From Bacillota bacterium (GTDB lineage Bacteria; Bacillota; Clostridia; Acetivibrionales; DSM-1351): 46,664 nucleotides of DNA. This document shows positions 15,782 through 23,985 of the stretch, one piece after another. The stretch covers positions 1 to 46,664 of the forward strand of contig JAFABO010000100.1 of the NCBI GenBank assembly GCA_023426005.1, in the 5' to 3' direction. Below the pieces are notes generated by a model. The model did no database searches, was not told where the DNA came from, and was given only the letters and a program-made list of their open reading frames with translations. Numbering within the stretch: position 1 is the stretch's first letter; every line of letters starts with the position of its first letter. The position numbers and the translations under genes are program-made.

Positions 15782-15820
15782 AAAATAAAACTCAGGCATT
15801 CCCATCCTGAGTTTTATTTT
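15782..15820 (-). terminator. Terminator of the small membrane protein gene
   Basis: A 15-bp perfect stem (15782-15796 with 15806-15820, core CTCAGG/CCTGAG). On the minus strand it is followed by a T-rich tract, 16 bases after the small gene's stop. Confidence 0.85.
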
Positions 15821-15835
15821 ATGTTCGAAAGGAGT

Positions 15836-15979
15836 TTAACAATCATGGTGTCTGTTTCCGCAGAAGAAGCAGAAAACTAAAATAAGAGCTATTATTAACC
15901 ACAATTGATTGTCATTAGAACATTCAGAGTGTTTGTTACCAAAAAATCCACCACGAACGGATTCTTCATTTTCCGGCAT
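15836..15979 (-). CDS. 47-residue membrane protein, YjcZ-like
   Basis: ATG at 15979 follows GGGAGGG. The N-terminal half is polar (MPENEESVRGGFFGNKHSE), the C-terminal half a single helix LWLIIALILVFCFFCG ending NRHHDC. This is the shape of small YjcZ-like proteins of spore formers, found in spore outer layers or membranes, though the match is general. It has its own terminator. Four cysteines (20, 37, 40, 47) are unusual for such a short protein. Confidence 0.7.
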   Translation of the reverse strand: MPENEESVRGGFFGNKHSECSNDNQLWLIIALILVFCFFCGNRHHDC

Positions 15980-16222
15980 ACTCTTACCCTCCCTCATAAA
16001 AAATTTGGTACAGCATTTAGAACTTAAACACTAATACCATATTATTCATCAAACACTTATGTGTTACAATTTTATGATAAAATAAAAATAGTTAAATTTG
16101 GATAATTATTACTTGGAAGGTGTTTTCGCTTTTTTAATATAAAAAATGTCAATAGATTAGTTGTATTACTCTGATTTATTTCTATATATTATACAGAATA
16201 TGGTATTGAGGGGGAGGATAAT
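15980..16222. other. Intergenic region, promoter area for two divergent genes
   Basis: AT-rich; carries the starts of the minus-strand membrane peptide gene and the plus-strand DUF4157 gene. Nothing else recognised. Confidence 0.4.
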
Positions 16223-18043
16223 ATGATATTTAGTGATAAGGCTAAAAAGCTTCAGGAGAAAGAAACAAATGCATCAAATTCGAGAAAATCAAGGCAAAAG
16301 CCGGTTTCAAATTACAACGCAATAGTTCAAAGAGTTAGAAGGTTTCCACAAACAATGACACATGACGATATAAAAGTTCTTCAGAAAACAATAGGAAATC
16401 AGGCAGTCTATAGGTTAATGAGAGAAGTTGGATTGATAAAGGACAGGACTGAACAGATGCAAAGGAAAGTTCACAGCGGAGGAGGTTCAGAAGGTGAGCA
16501 GGATATGGTTCACGGGAAGGATTTTTCTGAGGGAGAGACTGTTCACAGGAAGGAGGAAAATGAAGCAGGTCTCCCTGGTGATCTGAAAAAGGGTATAGAA
16601 ATCCTTTCAGGCCTATCCATGGAAAATGTAAGGGTAAATTACAATTCTGATAAGCCGGCGCAGATAGGAGCAGCAGCATATACGCAGGGACCTGAAATAT
16701 TTGTGGCGCCGGGGCAGGACAAGCGTATCCCTCATGAGGCCTGGCATGTTGTACAGCAGTCACAGGGAAGGGTGAAGCCTACAATGCAGCTCGGAAGTGT
16801 ACAGATAAATAATGATGAGGGACTGGAACTTGAAGCAGATAATATGGGGGATAGGGCTGGGAGAATAGAAACAATCAATAAATATCAGGATCATGAACAT
16901 ACAGGTGGGAAAAAAGCCGGTATCCCCTTAAAAGGAACAACCGTACAATGTGATGGTATTGGTTTCAACAGCAGAACCGGAAGAATTAAAGCTACAGAAA
17001 TCCCAATAGCCGATTTAAAGGAATATGAATTGGAATTTATTAGAGATCATCCGAATGATCCCACCATAGTGTACTTTCCCCCTGATAAAAAAAAGGGACT
17101 TATAGACCAGGTAATTGCCCGCCTGGATGCAATTAAAGAGGAACGGCTGAGAAAACAAACAGATGGAGGTCTTGGATACCAACATAGAAGTTCCAGATAT
17201 GTTGTAGCTCAATATCCTCCGCAGGCAGGAGGAATAAAAGCAAGTCTCCAGAGTGCATACTCCGGTCTTCCGTTTGAAGTGGTTGAGCCCAGATCTCCTT
17301 TGGCATATTCATCGTTACCGCCGGAACGAGTGCATTCTCCCGGAGGAAGTGAAGCACATCTCTCCGGGCCCTATGTCCGTAAATCGGGAGGAGTCTATTC
17401 CGGGGTAGCAATATGGGCGTCAAATTTTCCCGAGCGATTGAAGATGCCAGTCATCGGTTCGCCCATACCACTTTCCCTAAAGCCTGTACCTTGCACGGTA
17501 GCGATAAAGCAAAGCGGCTGGCAGGAAATTGACCTTGCCCGGCTAAAAAGGTGGAGCGGTGAGAGGGAAAAATACAAACCCGGCGCAAGTGCTGCTGACG
17601 GAGAAAAAACAGACCAAAATGCGGCGATGGGATATATTTCTGCAAAAACTGCGGCAAGGGATGCAGGCTACCTGGATGGATTCTGGGAGTGGCTGCACCT
17701 GATTGCATTCACATTAGGCGGTATAAGCGAAAACAAGATAAATCATCCTGAAAACCTTGTTGCAGGTACTGTCGGTGCCAATCGGGTGCATAAAGTTTTG
17801 GAGGATACAATTAAGGGATTGATTATGGGAGATCATACTAAAAAGGTGCTGGTATTTGCAAGGGCCCATATATTGGCCCCAAGCTATCACCTGTGCGATA
17901 AATTGGAATATATACTGAAATTTGAATATAAAGGTTCTGAAAAAGAGTTCGGTTTCGAAATCAATCCCCTGGATATGAATCCCGCCCAGGGAGGAAATAT
18001 GCAAATAATTGAACAGACCATCCTGTCAAGGCCGGGTTTCTAG
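16223..18043 (+). CDS. DUF4157 protein with a nuclease-like C-terminal domain (candidate injected toxin)
   Basis: A 606-residue protein without signal peptide. Residues 50-68 (DIKVLQKTIGNQAVYRLM) are a leader segment common in DUF4157 proteins. The DUF4157 domain spans about 117-195, with the zincin-like motif HEAWHVVQQ (His171, Glu172, His175), YNSDKPAQIGAAAYTQG and IFVAPGQ. A variable Pro/Ser/Gly-rich linker follows (about 300-400). The C-terminal ~130 residues contain WEWLHLIAFTLGG (His492) and NHPENLVAGTVGANRVHK, which resembles metal-dependent nuclease toxin domains. In known cases DUF4157 proteins are cargo of extracellular contractile injection systems or polymorphic toxins. No tail, sheath or immunity gene is adjacent in the window. 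The ribosome site is GGGGGAGG. Confidence 0.78.
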   Translation: MIFSDKAKKLQEKETNASNSRKSRQKPVSNYNAIVQRVRRFPQTMTHDDIKVLQKTIGNQAVYRLMREVGLIKDRTEQMQRKVHSGGGSEGEQDMVHGKDFSEGETVHRKEENEAGLPGDLKKGIEILSGLSMENVRVNYNSDKPAQIGAAAYTQGPEIFVAPGQDKRIPHEAWHVVQQSQGRVKPTMQLGSVQINNDEGLELEADNMGDRAGRIETINKYQDHEHTGGKKAGIPLKGTTVQCDGIGFNSRTGRIKATEIPIADLKEYELEFIRDHPNDPTIVYFPPDKKKGLIDQVIARLDAIKEERLRKQTDGGLGYQHRSSRYVVAQYPPQAGGIKASLQSAYSGLPFEVVEPRSPLAYSSLPPERVHSPGGSEAHLSGPYVRKSGGVYSGVAIWASNFPERLKMPVIGSPIPLSLKPVPCTVAIKQSGWQEIDLARLKRWSGEREKYKPGASAADGEKTDQNAAMGYISAKTAARDAGYLDGFWEWLHLIAFTLGGISENKINHPENLVAGTVGANRVHKVLEDTIKGLIMGDHTKKVLVFARAHILAPSYHLCDKLEYILKFEYKGSEKEFGFEINPLDMNPAQGGNMQIIEQTILSRPGF

Positions 18044-18384
18044 TATTAAGCAATTGTATAAAGGCTATTTTGTACATTAGTGTATAATGCCAAAGATGTC
18101 GTACCTGATGCTGCACCTATTGAAATAGGTGAATTTCATATTAAAAATAATAAAAAGTAAATTTTAATATAAAAAAATACTGTTTTAATGAAAAATACTA
18201 CTGGATTTTGAGCACTTAATTTGTTATAATATACCATGATATAACAATTTAAACAAGAAATGAATATGTTTGGTAAAAAAATTGTTTCCCGGCTCACATA
18301 CATTTGGGATATATAAAGAGATAAAGAAGCCGGTTAATACTCTTACATGAAGGATTAGATGTTATTAAACAGGAGGGAATCATT
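18044..18384. other. Intergenic region with a short coding relic
   Basis: A 3' coding relic may run from about 18062 to 18161 (NAKDVVPDAAPIEIGEFHI, then TAA) without a start. The rest is AT-rich and holds the leader of the AbrB-type gene (AGGAGGG at 18371). Confidence 0.3.
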
Positions 18385-18627
18385 ATGAAAAGTACTGGTA
18401 TTGTCAGAAAAACGGATTGCTTAAACAGGGTTGTTATTCCAAAGGAACTGTGCCGGGAGTATGATATTGATGAAGGAACACCCATAGAAATTTTTGTTGA
18501 CGAGGGTAAGATCATATTGACAAAGTATTTAAGGGGCTGTACCTTTTGCGGAGAAATCAAAAATTTAACTTACTTTCAGGATAAACCCATATGTGATAAA
18601 TGCCGTGATGATATTTGTAACAGGTAA
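18385..18627 (+). CDS. AbrB-family transition-state regulator with C-terminal zinc knuckle
   Basis: An 80-residue DNA-binding protein. Residues 1-50 are the AbrB/SpoVT fold (MKSTGIVRKTDCLNRVVIPK, then DEGTPIEIFVDEGKIILTKY). The tail has CTFCG and CDKC, a four-cysteine zinc site common in the short clostridial AbrB paralogues. Such proteins control stationary-phase and sporulation genes. It lies between the toxin-like gene and the agr genes and could regulate either, but this is guesswork. Ends at a 28-bp palindromic terminator. Confidence 0.9.
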   Translation: MKSTGIVRKTDCLNRVVIPKELCREYDIDEGTPIEIFVDEGKIILTKYLRGCTFCGEIKNLTYFQDKPICDKCRDDICNR

Positions 18628-18637
18628 TAAAGAGGTC

Positions 18638-18665
18638 ATAAGGTACAGACATGTCTGTACCTTAT
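18638..18665. terminator. 28-bp perfect palindrome, likely terminator
   Basis: ATAAGGTACAGACA and its exact complement meet without a spacer 10 bases after the AbrB stop, followed by TCTTAT. The folded form would have a 4-base ATGT loop. Confidence 0.6.
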
Positions 18666-18850
18666 TCTTATACCGGCAAAGCCGGAGCCGCCCGCCAGTG
18701 TAAGCCCGGCATTTCCGGCACTAACACCTTTCAATTAGTTTATAAAATAAATAAATACATAAAGTGTATATTTTAGTAGATAAAAGTTTACTTTTAATAT
18801 ATAATGGATATATGTGCAGTAAATGGTACAGGCTATGCTTAATAAACTAA

Positions 18851-18949
18851 CGAAAAAATACGAAGGAGATTATTGTAACAGTTAATTTAATTAATATTAC
18901 ACCTTTGTTGGTACAGAATAATAAAAAATGGAAAGGGTGGAGTTATTAA
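18851..18949 (+). pseudogene. Possible C-terminal remnant of agrB
   Basis: An open stretch of 32 codons without a start (TVNLINITPLLVQNNKKWKG near its end) stops at TAA 18947-18949, sharing one base with the ATG of the agrD-like gene. In agr operons agrB ends directly against agrD. Just upstream, ATG 18835 reads MLNKLTKKYEG, which resembles an AgrB N-terminus but in another frame. Together they could be the two ends of an internally deleted agrB. The similarity is too short to be sure. Confidence 0.25.
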
Positions 18950-19086
18950 TGAAAAAATTTAAAATTAAATTGTGGGTATTGACGGTACTGTCAGTAATAG
19001 GTGTATTTGCTGCTACTGCATCGGCGGGCGCGTGCTGGATTGTTGGTTTATATCAACCGGAATGCCCCAGGACTTTACTTAAATAA
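18949..19086 (+). CDS. agrD: AgrD-like cyclic lactone autoinducer pre-peptide
   Basis: A 45-residue peptide: a positively charged amphipathic leader (MKKFKIKLWVLTVLSVIGVF), a small-residue stretch AATASAGA, then the core C29-WIVGLYQP-ECPRTLLK. The Cys followed by GLYQPE, Pro and a charged tail is the mark of the AgrD family, in which AgrB cuts the tail and closes a thiolactone on the Cys. A second Cys at position 39 lies in the part AgrB would remove, which is unusual. It has a GGGTGGAG ribosome site. The receptor kinase and regulator are encoded convergently just downstream. No complete agrB is in the window. Confidence 0.85.
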   Translation: MKKFKIKLWVLTVLSVIGVFAATASAGACWIVGLYQPECPRTLLK

Positions 19087-19095
19087 ATTATTGTG

Positions 19096-19122
19096 GGGGT
19101 TATTTAACCCCTATTTTTATTG
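19096..19122 (+). terminator. Terminator of the agrD-like gene
   Basis: GGGGTTA (19096-19102) pairs with TAACCCC (19105-19111) around TT, then TATTTTTATTG. It overlaps the 3' end of the convergent kinase gene. Confidence 0.65.
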
Positions 19123-20374
19123 TCAGTGCCTGTGTAAACTCCATAGTAGAATTATCGAAAATATTTGAGTGCAGTATATTATTATAGGAATTCAGTATTC
19201 TGTTTGCTATCAAAAGGCCATTTCCCCGGCCGGTGCCCTTTGAGGATTTATTCAGCTTGGGAGTTTCACCGCATTCATTACTGATTTTTATTACTAAATT
19301 TTCTTCTGTACTTGTTAAAGTCATATTTATTTTTAATTTCCCGTTCCGCTTAACCTCCTCAATAGCATTATCCAGGTATATACCGATTACTTCACAGATT
19401 TCTGAAATTTGTACATTCGGTATGGAACTTATATGCCCGATGACCTTAATATCAAAATTTATTCCGGACTGATTGGCCTTATCCATTTTTGAGGATATTA
19501 TCCCGAACAGTCCGGCATTTGTTATATTAAACAATGCAGAATTGGAAAAGGATTTTGTGGTACTCTGCGTTTCCTTTAAATAGGCCAAAGCATCCTTTAC
19601 ATTACTTTTTTTCAGCATTGAATAGACAACGGAAAGATGGTTTGCCTGGTCATGCTTGAACCTTTGGAAATCCTGCAATGCCATACTTAAAGACTGATTA
19701 TAGAAAGCCTGCTGCTTTTGCTCCTCTGCTATCCGCTCAGACCTCTGGTACTGCGCTGTATAGACAATGGAAATGAATAAATAAATTGTGTAAGATATTA
19801 CAGAAAATATAAATATAAGAGGATTATAGTTAAAATGATATAAAATATATATATGAAAAGTCATTAATGCTATTGTGGCCAATAACAGAATTGCTACAGG
19901 CTTCATATTCTTAATCTGACCGATAATCCTGGCAAATGGTGTGAATCTGACAAAAAGAAAAGTAATCAGATAGATAAGTATATTAGATACAATATATAAG
20001 GAAAGATCTTCTACAATAACCACAGAAGGGTCCGTTCTAGTTAACAGTATTGGTACTAAAAAAGAAGCAATGCTGGTTCCAATCATAATAACGGAAAAAG
20101 AGACTATAGATTTTAACCAGCTGATTTTTAATGTATATTTAATAACAGATATACATACAATTGACAATATAAGTGTTCTAAAAATTTGCATGTAATCTGG
20201 CAACAAGTACATAAGAAGTGAAGATATTAAACTATTCAGCACCCCAAAGCTAGTAAAAAACAGCACTTTTTGTCTGAAGGATACTACAGGATTATGATAT
20301 TTCTTTACAAAGACATATATCATATAGGCCGTTACCAGTACAAACACGGTGTTTACTATCAGCAGTCCAAACAT
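19100..20374 (-). CDS. agrC: AgrC-like sensor histidine kinase
   Basis: A 424-residue membrane kinase. The first ~200 residues hold about six hydrophobic helices, the peptide-sensing part in AgrC/FsrC-type receptors. The cytoplasmic part has the phosphoacceptor His in RFKHDQANHLSVVYSML, the N-box EICEVIGIYLDNAIEEVKR and the G-box GTGRGNGLLIANRIL of the GHKL ATPase (HPK10 class). It is encoded directly after the LytTR response regulator on the same strand (6-base gap) and converges with the agrD-like gene, so it is probably the receptor for that peptide. Confidence 0.88.
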   Translation of the reverse strand: MFGLLIVNTVFVLVTAYMIYVFVKKYHNPVVSFRQKVLFFTSFGVLNSLISSLLMYLLPDYMQIFRTLILSIVCISVIKYTLKISWLKSIVSFSVIMIGTSIASFLVPILLTRTDPSVVIVEDLSLYIVSNILIYLITFLFVRFTPFARIIGQIKNMKPVAILLLATIALMTFHIYILYHFNYNPLIFIFSVISYTIYLFISIVYTAQYQRSERIAEEQKQQAFYNQSLSMALQDFQRFKHDQANHLSVVYSMLKKSNVKDALAYLKETQSTTKSFSNSALFNITNAGLFGIISSKMDKANQSGINFDIKVIGHISSIPNVQISEICEVIGIYLDNAIEEVKRNGKLKINMTLTSTEENLVIKISNECGETPKLNKSSKGTGRGNGLLIANRILNSYNNILHSNIFDNSTMEFTQALTIKIGVK

Positions 20375-20380
20375 AGGTTA

Positions 20381-21091
20381 TTATCTCCTGTCAATAATAG
20401 ACTTGATTTCATCATAAAACTTGGGGCCTATCTTATAGGTGGAGCCATTTGTAAGACTTACTTCCTTATTTTTGAAATCTATTTTTTCGATGTATTCAGA
20501 GTTGATAAAAGCAGAACGGTGGATGCGTGTGAACCTGTCATCTTCAATTCTTTTGACCAGTTCCTCCAGTCCTTCGTAGGTTTGATACTGTGAAAAGTTT
20601 GTATAGACGGTTGTTTTAGTACCGACGTGTTCCACGCAGAATATATCGTCACAGTTAATGAAGTACACATCAGGACCGGATTTTATACTGACAGTCTTTT
20701 TGGCGCGTCTCAGGATATTTTGCTCTTTATATTTCACAAGTGTTTTCTCCAGTTCCTCCCAGCCGGGCTTCTGTATGTAATTAAAAGCTTGAACATCAAA
20801 GGCTTTCAGTGTATATTCAAGAAATCCTGTCATAAAGATGATTTCACAGGGATAATCGTTTTCACGGATCTGTTTGGCTATATGCATCCCGTTTGTATTG
20901 GTCCGTAAATTGATGTCCAGTATACATATGTTTATGTTACGGCTTTTAACCTTTTCTAAAAACTCATCAGGTGAATCGGTTGCAATTATCAATTCACCAT
21001 CTATCTTATTCTTTTTTAACAGGTAAGGAATTTGTTTTTCATATTCTGCCAGTAATTCGCGTTCATCATCCAGAACAGCAATATTTATCAT
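20381..21091 (-). CDS. agrA: AgrA-like response regulator (REC-LytTR)
   Basis: A 236-residue regulator. Receiver domain 1-120 with the acidic pair D8/D9, phosphoacceptor D59 (NICILDINLR), Thr88 and Lys108 (YIQKPGW). The LytTR DNA-binding domain covers about 135-235 (VYFINCDDIFCVEHVG, FTRIHRSAFINSEYIEKI). It heads a two-gene unit with the kinase. LytTR regulators bind direct repeats with ~21-bp periodicity; I could not pick a clear pair in the upstream DNA at 21092-21340. Confidence 0.92.
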   Translation of the reverse strand: MINIAVLDDERELLAEYEKQIPYLLKKNKIDGELIIATDSPDEFLEKVKSRNINICILDINLRTNTNGMHIAKQIRENDYPCEIIFMTGFLEYTLKAFDVQAFNYIQKPGWEELEKTLVKYKEQNILRRAKKTVSIKSGPDVYFINCDDIFCVEHVGTKTTVYTNFSQYQTYEGLEELVKRIEDDRFTRIHRSAFINSEYIEKIDFKNKEVSLTNGSTYKIGPKFYDEIKSIIDRR

Positions 21092-21287
21092 ATTATTAAC
21101 CCCCGTTAACGTTAGTAATATAATATATCATTTTAGCTAATTTTACAATATTCGCCAAGATATATTATGTAAAATTAACACAAAATAGCCAAAGTAGGCA
21201 AATCAACTGGAATGATAATTAAACATCCTGGAATTAATCAAATATAACTTGAACGAATGCGTTTAGTCCATAAGAATTTGAGATATT

Positions 21288-21305
21288 GTTGAAATAGAAA
21301 CAAAA
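21288..21305 (+). promoter_or_regulatory. Operator-like repeat, copy 1 (marR promoter)
   Basis: GTTGAAATAGAAACAAAA, matching 14 of 18 positions with the two copies ahead of the MFS gene (21899 and 21935). It lies about 45 bases before the MarR start. Confidence 0.5.
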
Positions 21306-21350
21306 CTTTAATATAATATTGTTAATGCACCGGCGGCGGGAGGACAGGCC

Positions 21351-21833
21351 ATGAAAACAGAAGAACAGGTCATGATGGGTTTATGGGACTTATTTAACAA
21401 GATGGTTTGGCTTAATAAGATTAAGATGGAAGACAGCCTCAAGGGCTATAAGTCTTCAGAAGTACATTTCATCGAATACATTGGAAAAAATGTGGATTCC
21501 AACGTGACAAAGCTTGCCGAGTCTTTTTATATGACCAGGGGCGCTATAAGCAAAATGGCCAAGAAGCTTATAAAAAAGGGTATTATTGAAAGCTATCAGA
21601 AGCCGGATAATAAGAAAGAAATTTATTTCAGGCTTACTGAAAAGGGGCAGGCAGTTTATAAAGTCCATGAGGAACTGCATAAAGAGTTCCAGGAGCGGGA
21701 TAAAGCTGTATTTGAGCAGGTGACCGAGAAAGAATTTGACAGCATGCTCAGCTTTGTGGAAAACTATAGCAGGCATTTGGATGCAGAAATAAGGAAATTG
21801 GGTATAGATATTAACCGGAGTAAATTGGAATAA
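21351..21833 (+). CDS. MarR-family transcriptional regulator
   Basis: A 160-residue dimeric winged-helix repressor. The recognition region is VTKLAESFYMTRGAISKMAKKLIKKGIIES, with the wing in KPDNKKEIYFRLTEKGQAVY and long dimerisation helices at both ends. MarR proteins usually repress themselves and an adjacent exporter and release DNA on binding a phenolic or drug-like ligand. The following MFS gene and the shared upstream repeats fit this. The ribosome site is GGGAGGA. Confidence 0.92.
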   Translation: MKTEEQVMMGLWDLFNKMVWLNKIKMEDSLKGYKSSEVHFIEYIGKNVDSNVTKLAESFYMTRGAISKMAKKLIKKGIIESYQKPDNKKEIYFRLTEKGQAVYKVHEELHKEFQERDKAVFEQVTEKEFDSMLSFVENYSRHLDAEIRKLGIDINRSKLE

Positions 21834-21850
21834 TGAAAATGGAACCACAG

Positions 21851-21882
21851 GCAGCCAACTCTATTGAGAGCGGCTGCATTTT
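21851..21882 (+). terminator. Terminator between marR and the MFS gene
   Basis: GCAGCC (21851-21856) pairs with GGCTGC (21872-21877) with an inner ACTCT/AGAG stem, followed by ATTTTTATT. The MFS gene therefore has its own promoter. Confidence 0.75.
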
Positions 21883-21898
21883 TATTATTGTAATTTTT

Positions 21899-21952
21899 GT
21901 TGACAAGGAAACAAAACGGGAATATGATAAATATGTTGACTAGGAAACAAAA
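21899..21952 (+). promoter_or_regulatory. Two 18-bp direct repeats ahead of the MFS gene
   Basis: GTTGACAAGGAAACAAAA at 21899-21916 and GTTGACTAGGAAACAAAA at 21935-21952, one difference, 36 bp apart start to start. Both contain a TTGAC -35-like core. They are candidate MarR sites. Confidence 0.65.
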
Positions 21953-21979
21953 TAATTGACTTTTGAGAGGAGAACTTAA

Positions 21980-23236
21980 GTGTTTAAACTTAGATCACAT
22001 AATGAAAAGAACTCAGTACAAACCATAGATAAAAAGGCTTTGGCATTCGGTCTTATGTCGGTGTTTCTTTGCGGAATAGGCTTCAGTATCATAGCGCCCG
22101 TCGTCCCATTCTTAGTGCAGCCTTATATAAGCAATCCGGGAGATCAAGCTATAGTTGTTACGCTGCTGACCTCTGTTTATGCAGTCTGCGTATTTTTTGC
22201 TGCCCCCGGACTAGGAGCTTTGAGCGACAGGTATGGCCGTCGTCCAATACTTCTGGTATGCCTTTTGGGCTCAGCAGCCGGGTACCTGGTTTTTGGCATA
22301 GGGGGCGCTCTATGGATACTATTTGCAGGGCGCATAATAGAGGGTATAACAGGCGGGAGCATAAGTACCATCTTCGCATATTTTGCCGACATCACTCCCA
22401 GGGAACAGCGAACCAAATACTTCGGGTGGGTGAGTGCGGTTGCAGGTGTAGGCGCCGCCATCGGACCTGCTCTGGGCGGATTGCTTGCCAGGTTTGGTTA
22501 TGCTGTGCCCATGTATTTTGGAGCGATAATAACTTTATTGAATGTTGTTTATGGAACCTTATATATGCCTGAGAGCCTTGGCAGGAATAATAGACTGAAA
22601 AATATTACCTTTGTAAGGCTGAATCCATTCACACAGCTTGTAAACGTACTTTCCATAAAAAACTTAAAAAGGCTGCTTGTATCAGCGTTCTTGCTTTGGA
22701 TACCCAACGGATCTTTACAGGCGGTTTTTTCACAATTTACAATAGACACTTTCAATTGGGAACCTGCACTAATCGGACTTATGTTTTCAATTATGGGTGT
22801 CCAGGATATCATTTCACAAGGTCTCATAATGCCAAAGCTTTTGATAAAACTTAGTGACGCACAGATAGCAATTCTTGGAATGATTTCGGAGATTATAGGC
22901 TACGGTCTTATTGCAGCAGCGGCTTTGTTCGCATTCTATCCTCTTTTTATAGCCGGGATGTTTATATTTGGTTTTGGTGATTCGATCTTCGGGCCTTCCT
23001 TCAATGGGATGGTCTCAAAGTCTGCCGGTTCAGGTGAACAGGGAAGGATTCAAGGAGGCAGCCAATCTATTCAATCTTTGGCAAGAATAATCGGGCCTAT
23101 TGTTGGAGGTCAAATCTATGTAGCACTTGGCCATGCCGCACCAGCTTTTATGGGTATGATCCTTATAGCAGCGGCAATACCGGTTTTGTATAAGGGTACA
23201 CATGTAAATATTAAACTGCCTGTTAGCCGCGTATGA
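21980..23236 (+). CDS. MFS drug efflux transporter (TetA-like)
   Basis: A 418-residue, 12-helix major facilitator. The conserved loop between helices 2 and 3 reads GALSDRYGRRPILLVCLLG (motif A), helix 5 has GPALGGLLARFGY (motif C of drug/H+ antiporters). This places it with proton-driven drug exporters of the TetA/Bmr kind. GTG start at 21980 after GAGAGGAG. Controlled in all likelihood by the MarR protein encoded upstream through the direct repeats in its promoter. Substrate not predictable. Confidence 0.9.
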   Translation: MFKLRSHNEKNSVQTIDKKALAFGLMSVFLCGIGFSIIAPVVPFLVQPYISNPGDQAIVVTLLTSVYAVCVFFAAPGLGALSDRYGRRPILLVCLLGSAAGYLVFGIGGALWILFAGRIIEGITGGSISTIFAYFADITPREQRTKYFGWVSAVAGVGAAIGPALGGLLARFGYAVPMYFGAIITLLNVVYGTLYMPESLGRNNRLKNITFVRLNPFTQLVNVLSIKNLKRLLVSAFLLWIPNGSLQAVFSQFTIDTFNWEPALIGLMFSIMGVQDIISQGLIMPKLLIKLSDAQIAILGMISEIIGYGLIAAAALFAFYPLFIAGMFIFGFGDSIFGPSFNGMVSKSAGSGEQGRIQGGSQSIQSLARIIGPIVGGQIYVALGHAAPAFMGMILIAAAIPVLYKGTHVNIKLPVSRV

Positions 23237-23267
23237 TATTGACAGCAGAAAATATGAATGGTAACAT

Positions 23268-23295
23268 ATGAATGAATAATTTAAAATTCATTCAT
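23268..23295. promoter_or_regulatory. TetR operator, copy 1
   Basis: GAATGAAT (23270-23277), 8-bp spacer, ATTCATTC (23286-23293), with AT on each side extending the dyad. It lies 22 bases before the TetR start. The same arms and spacing recur at 23928-23951. Confidence 0.75.
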
Positions 23296-23315
23296 TTTTT
23301 TATGGAGACCTGCAT

Positions 23316-23894
23316 ATGGATAATAAAAAGACTCAAATTTATGACAGTGCTAAAGAATTATTCAGCCTGAAAGGTTTTAAGGATACAAATGTATCTGATA
23401 TTACCAAAAAGGCTGGTGTGGCTGTAGGAACTTTTTATAATTACTATTCATCCAAAGAGAAACTGTTCATGGATATTTTTTTAGATGAAAATATAAAACT
23501 TAAAAAAAGCTGTTTACAGTCTATAGACCTCAATAACAGTCCGCTGGAAGTAGTCAGGCAAATGCTGGGACTGAATGTTCAAGGCATGAAAGCCAACCCC
23601 ATTCTGAGGGAATGGTACAATAGAAGTGTTTTTATCAGGATAGAACAGATATACCGTGAGGAAAACGGACTTGAAAACTTCGACTTCCTGTATGACAGTT
23701 TCTATGAAATAATTTTAAAATGGCAGGAAGAAGGGAAAATGAGGAGAGACATTGACAGTAAAATGATTATGACGATTTTTGCTGCTATTATCAATGTTGA
23801 TACACATAAAGAAGAAATAGGAATTCAATACTTTCCGGAGCTTCTGGACTATATGTCGGAGTTCATTATGAAGGGACTGACCGGCTGCCCCTGA
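23316..23894 (+). CDS. TetR-family transcriptional regulator
   Basis: A 192-residue repressor. The N-terminal HTH spans about 8-52: AKELFSLKGFKDTNVSDITK, AGVAVGTFYNYYSSKEKLF. The rest is a helical ligand and dimer domain. It lies between two copies of the same dyad, one in its own promoter and one in the promoter of the ApbE/FMN-binding genes, so it likely represses itself and that pair. The stop codon region forms a terminator. Confidence 0.92.
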   Translation: MDNKKTQIYDSAKELFSLKGFKDTNVSDITKKAGVAVGTFYNYYSSKEKLFMDIFLDENIKLKKSCLQSIDLNNSPLEVVRQMLGLNVQGMKANPILREWYNRSVFIRIEQIYREENGLENFDFLYDSFYEIILKWQEEGKMRRDIDSKMIMTIFAAIINVDTHKEEIGIQYFPELLDYMSEFIMKGLTGCP

Positions 23895-23917
23895 AAAAAT
23901 CAGAGGCAATTTTTTTA
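23886..23917 (+). terminator. Terminator of the TetR gene
   Basis: TGCCCCTGA (23886-23894) pairs with TCAGAGGCA (23900-23908) with one mismatch, followed by seven or more T. It uses the stop codon TGA within the 5' arm. Confidence 0.8.
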
Positions 23918-23927
23918 CTTACAGAAT

Positions 23928-23951
23928 GAATGAATAAAAAAATATTCATTC
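23928..23951. promoter_or_regulatory. TetR operator, copy 2 (apbE promoter)
   Basis: GAATGAAT (23928-23935), 8-bp spacer, ATTCATTC (23944-23951), 35 bases before the ApbE start. Arms and spacing are identical to copy 1; only the spacer differs. Confidence 0.75.
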
Positions 23952-23985
23952 CATCAAGCTGCCTTGATGATAGGGAGGAGGTAAG

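Noticed and set aside
18062..18161. Possible 3' gene end with NAKDVVPDAAPIEIGEFHI
   Set aside because: About 33 codons, no start and no recognisable domain; mentioned only within the intergenic entry.
18666..18730. GC-rich patch with GCCGG repeats after the AbrB palindrome
   Set aside because: It could form small stems but shows no gene, repeat unit or known RNA pattern.
21092..21287. LytTR-type direct repeats upstream of agrA or agrD
   Set aside because: AT-rich repeats are present but none fits the two-box spacing convincingly.
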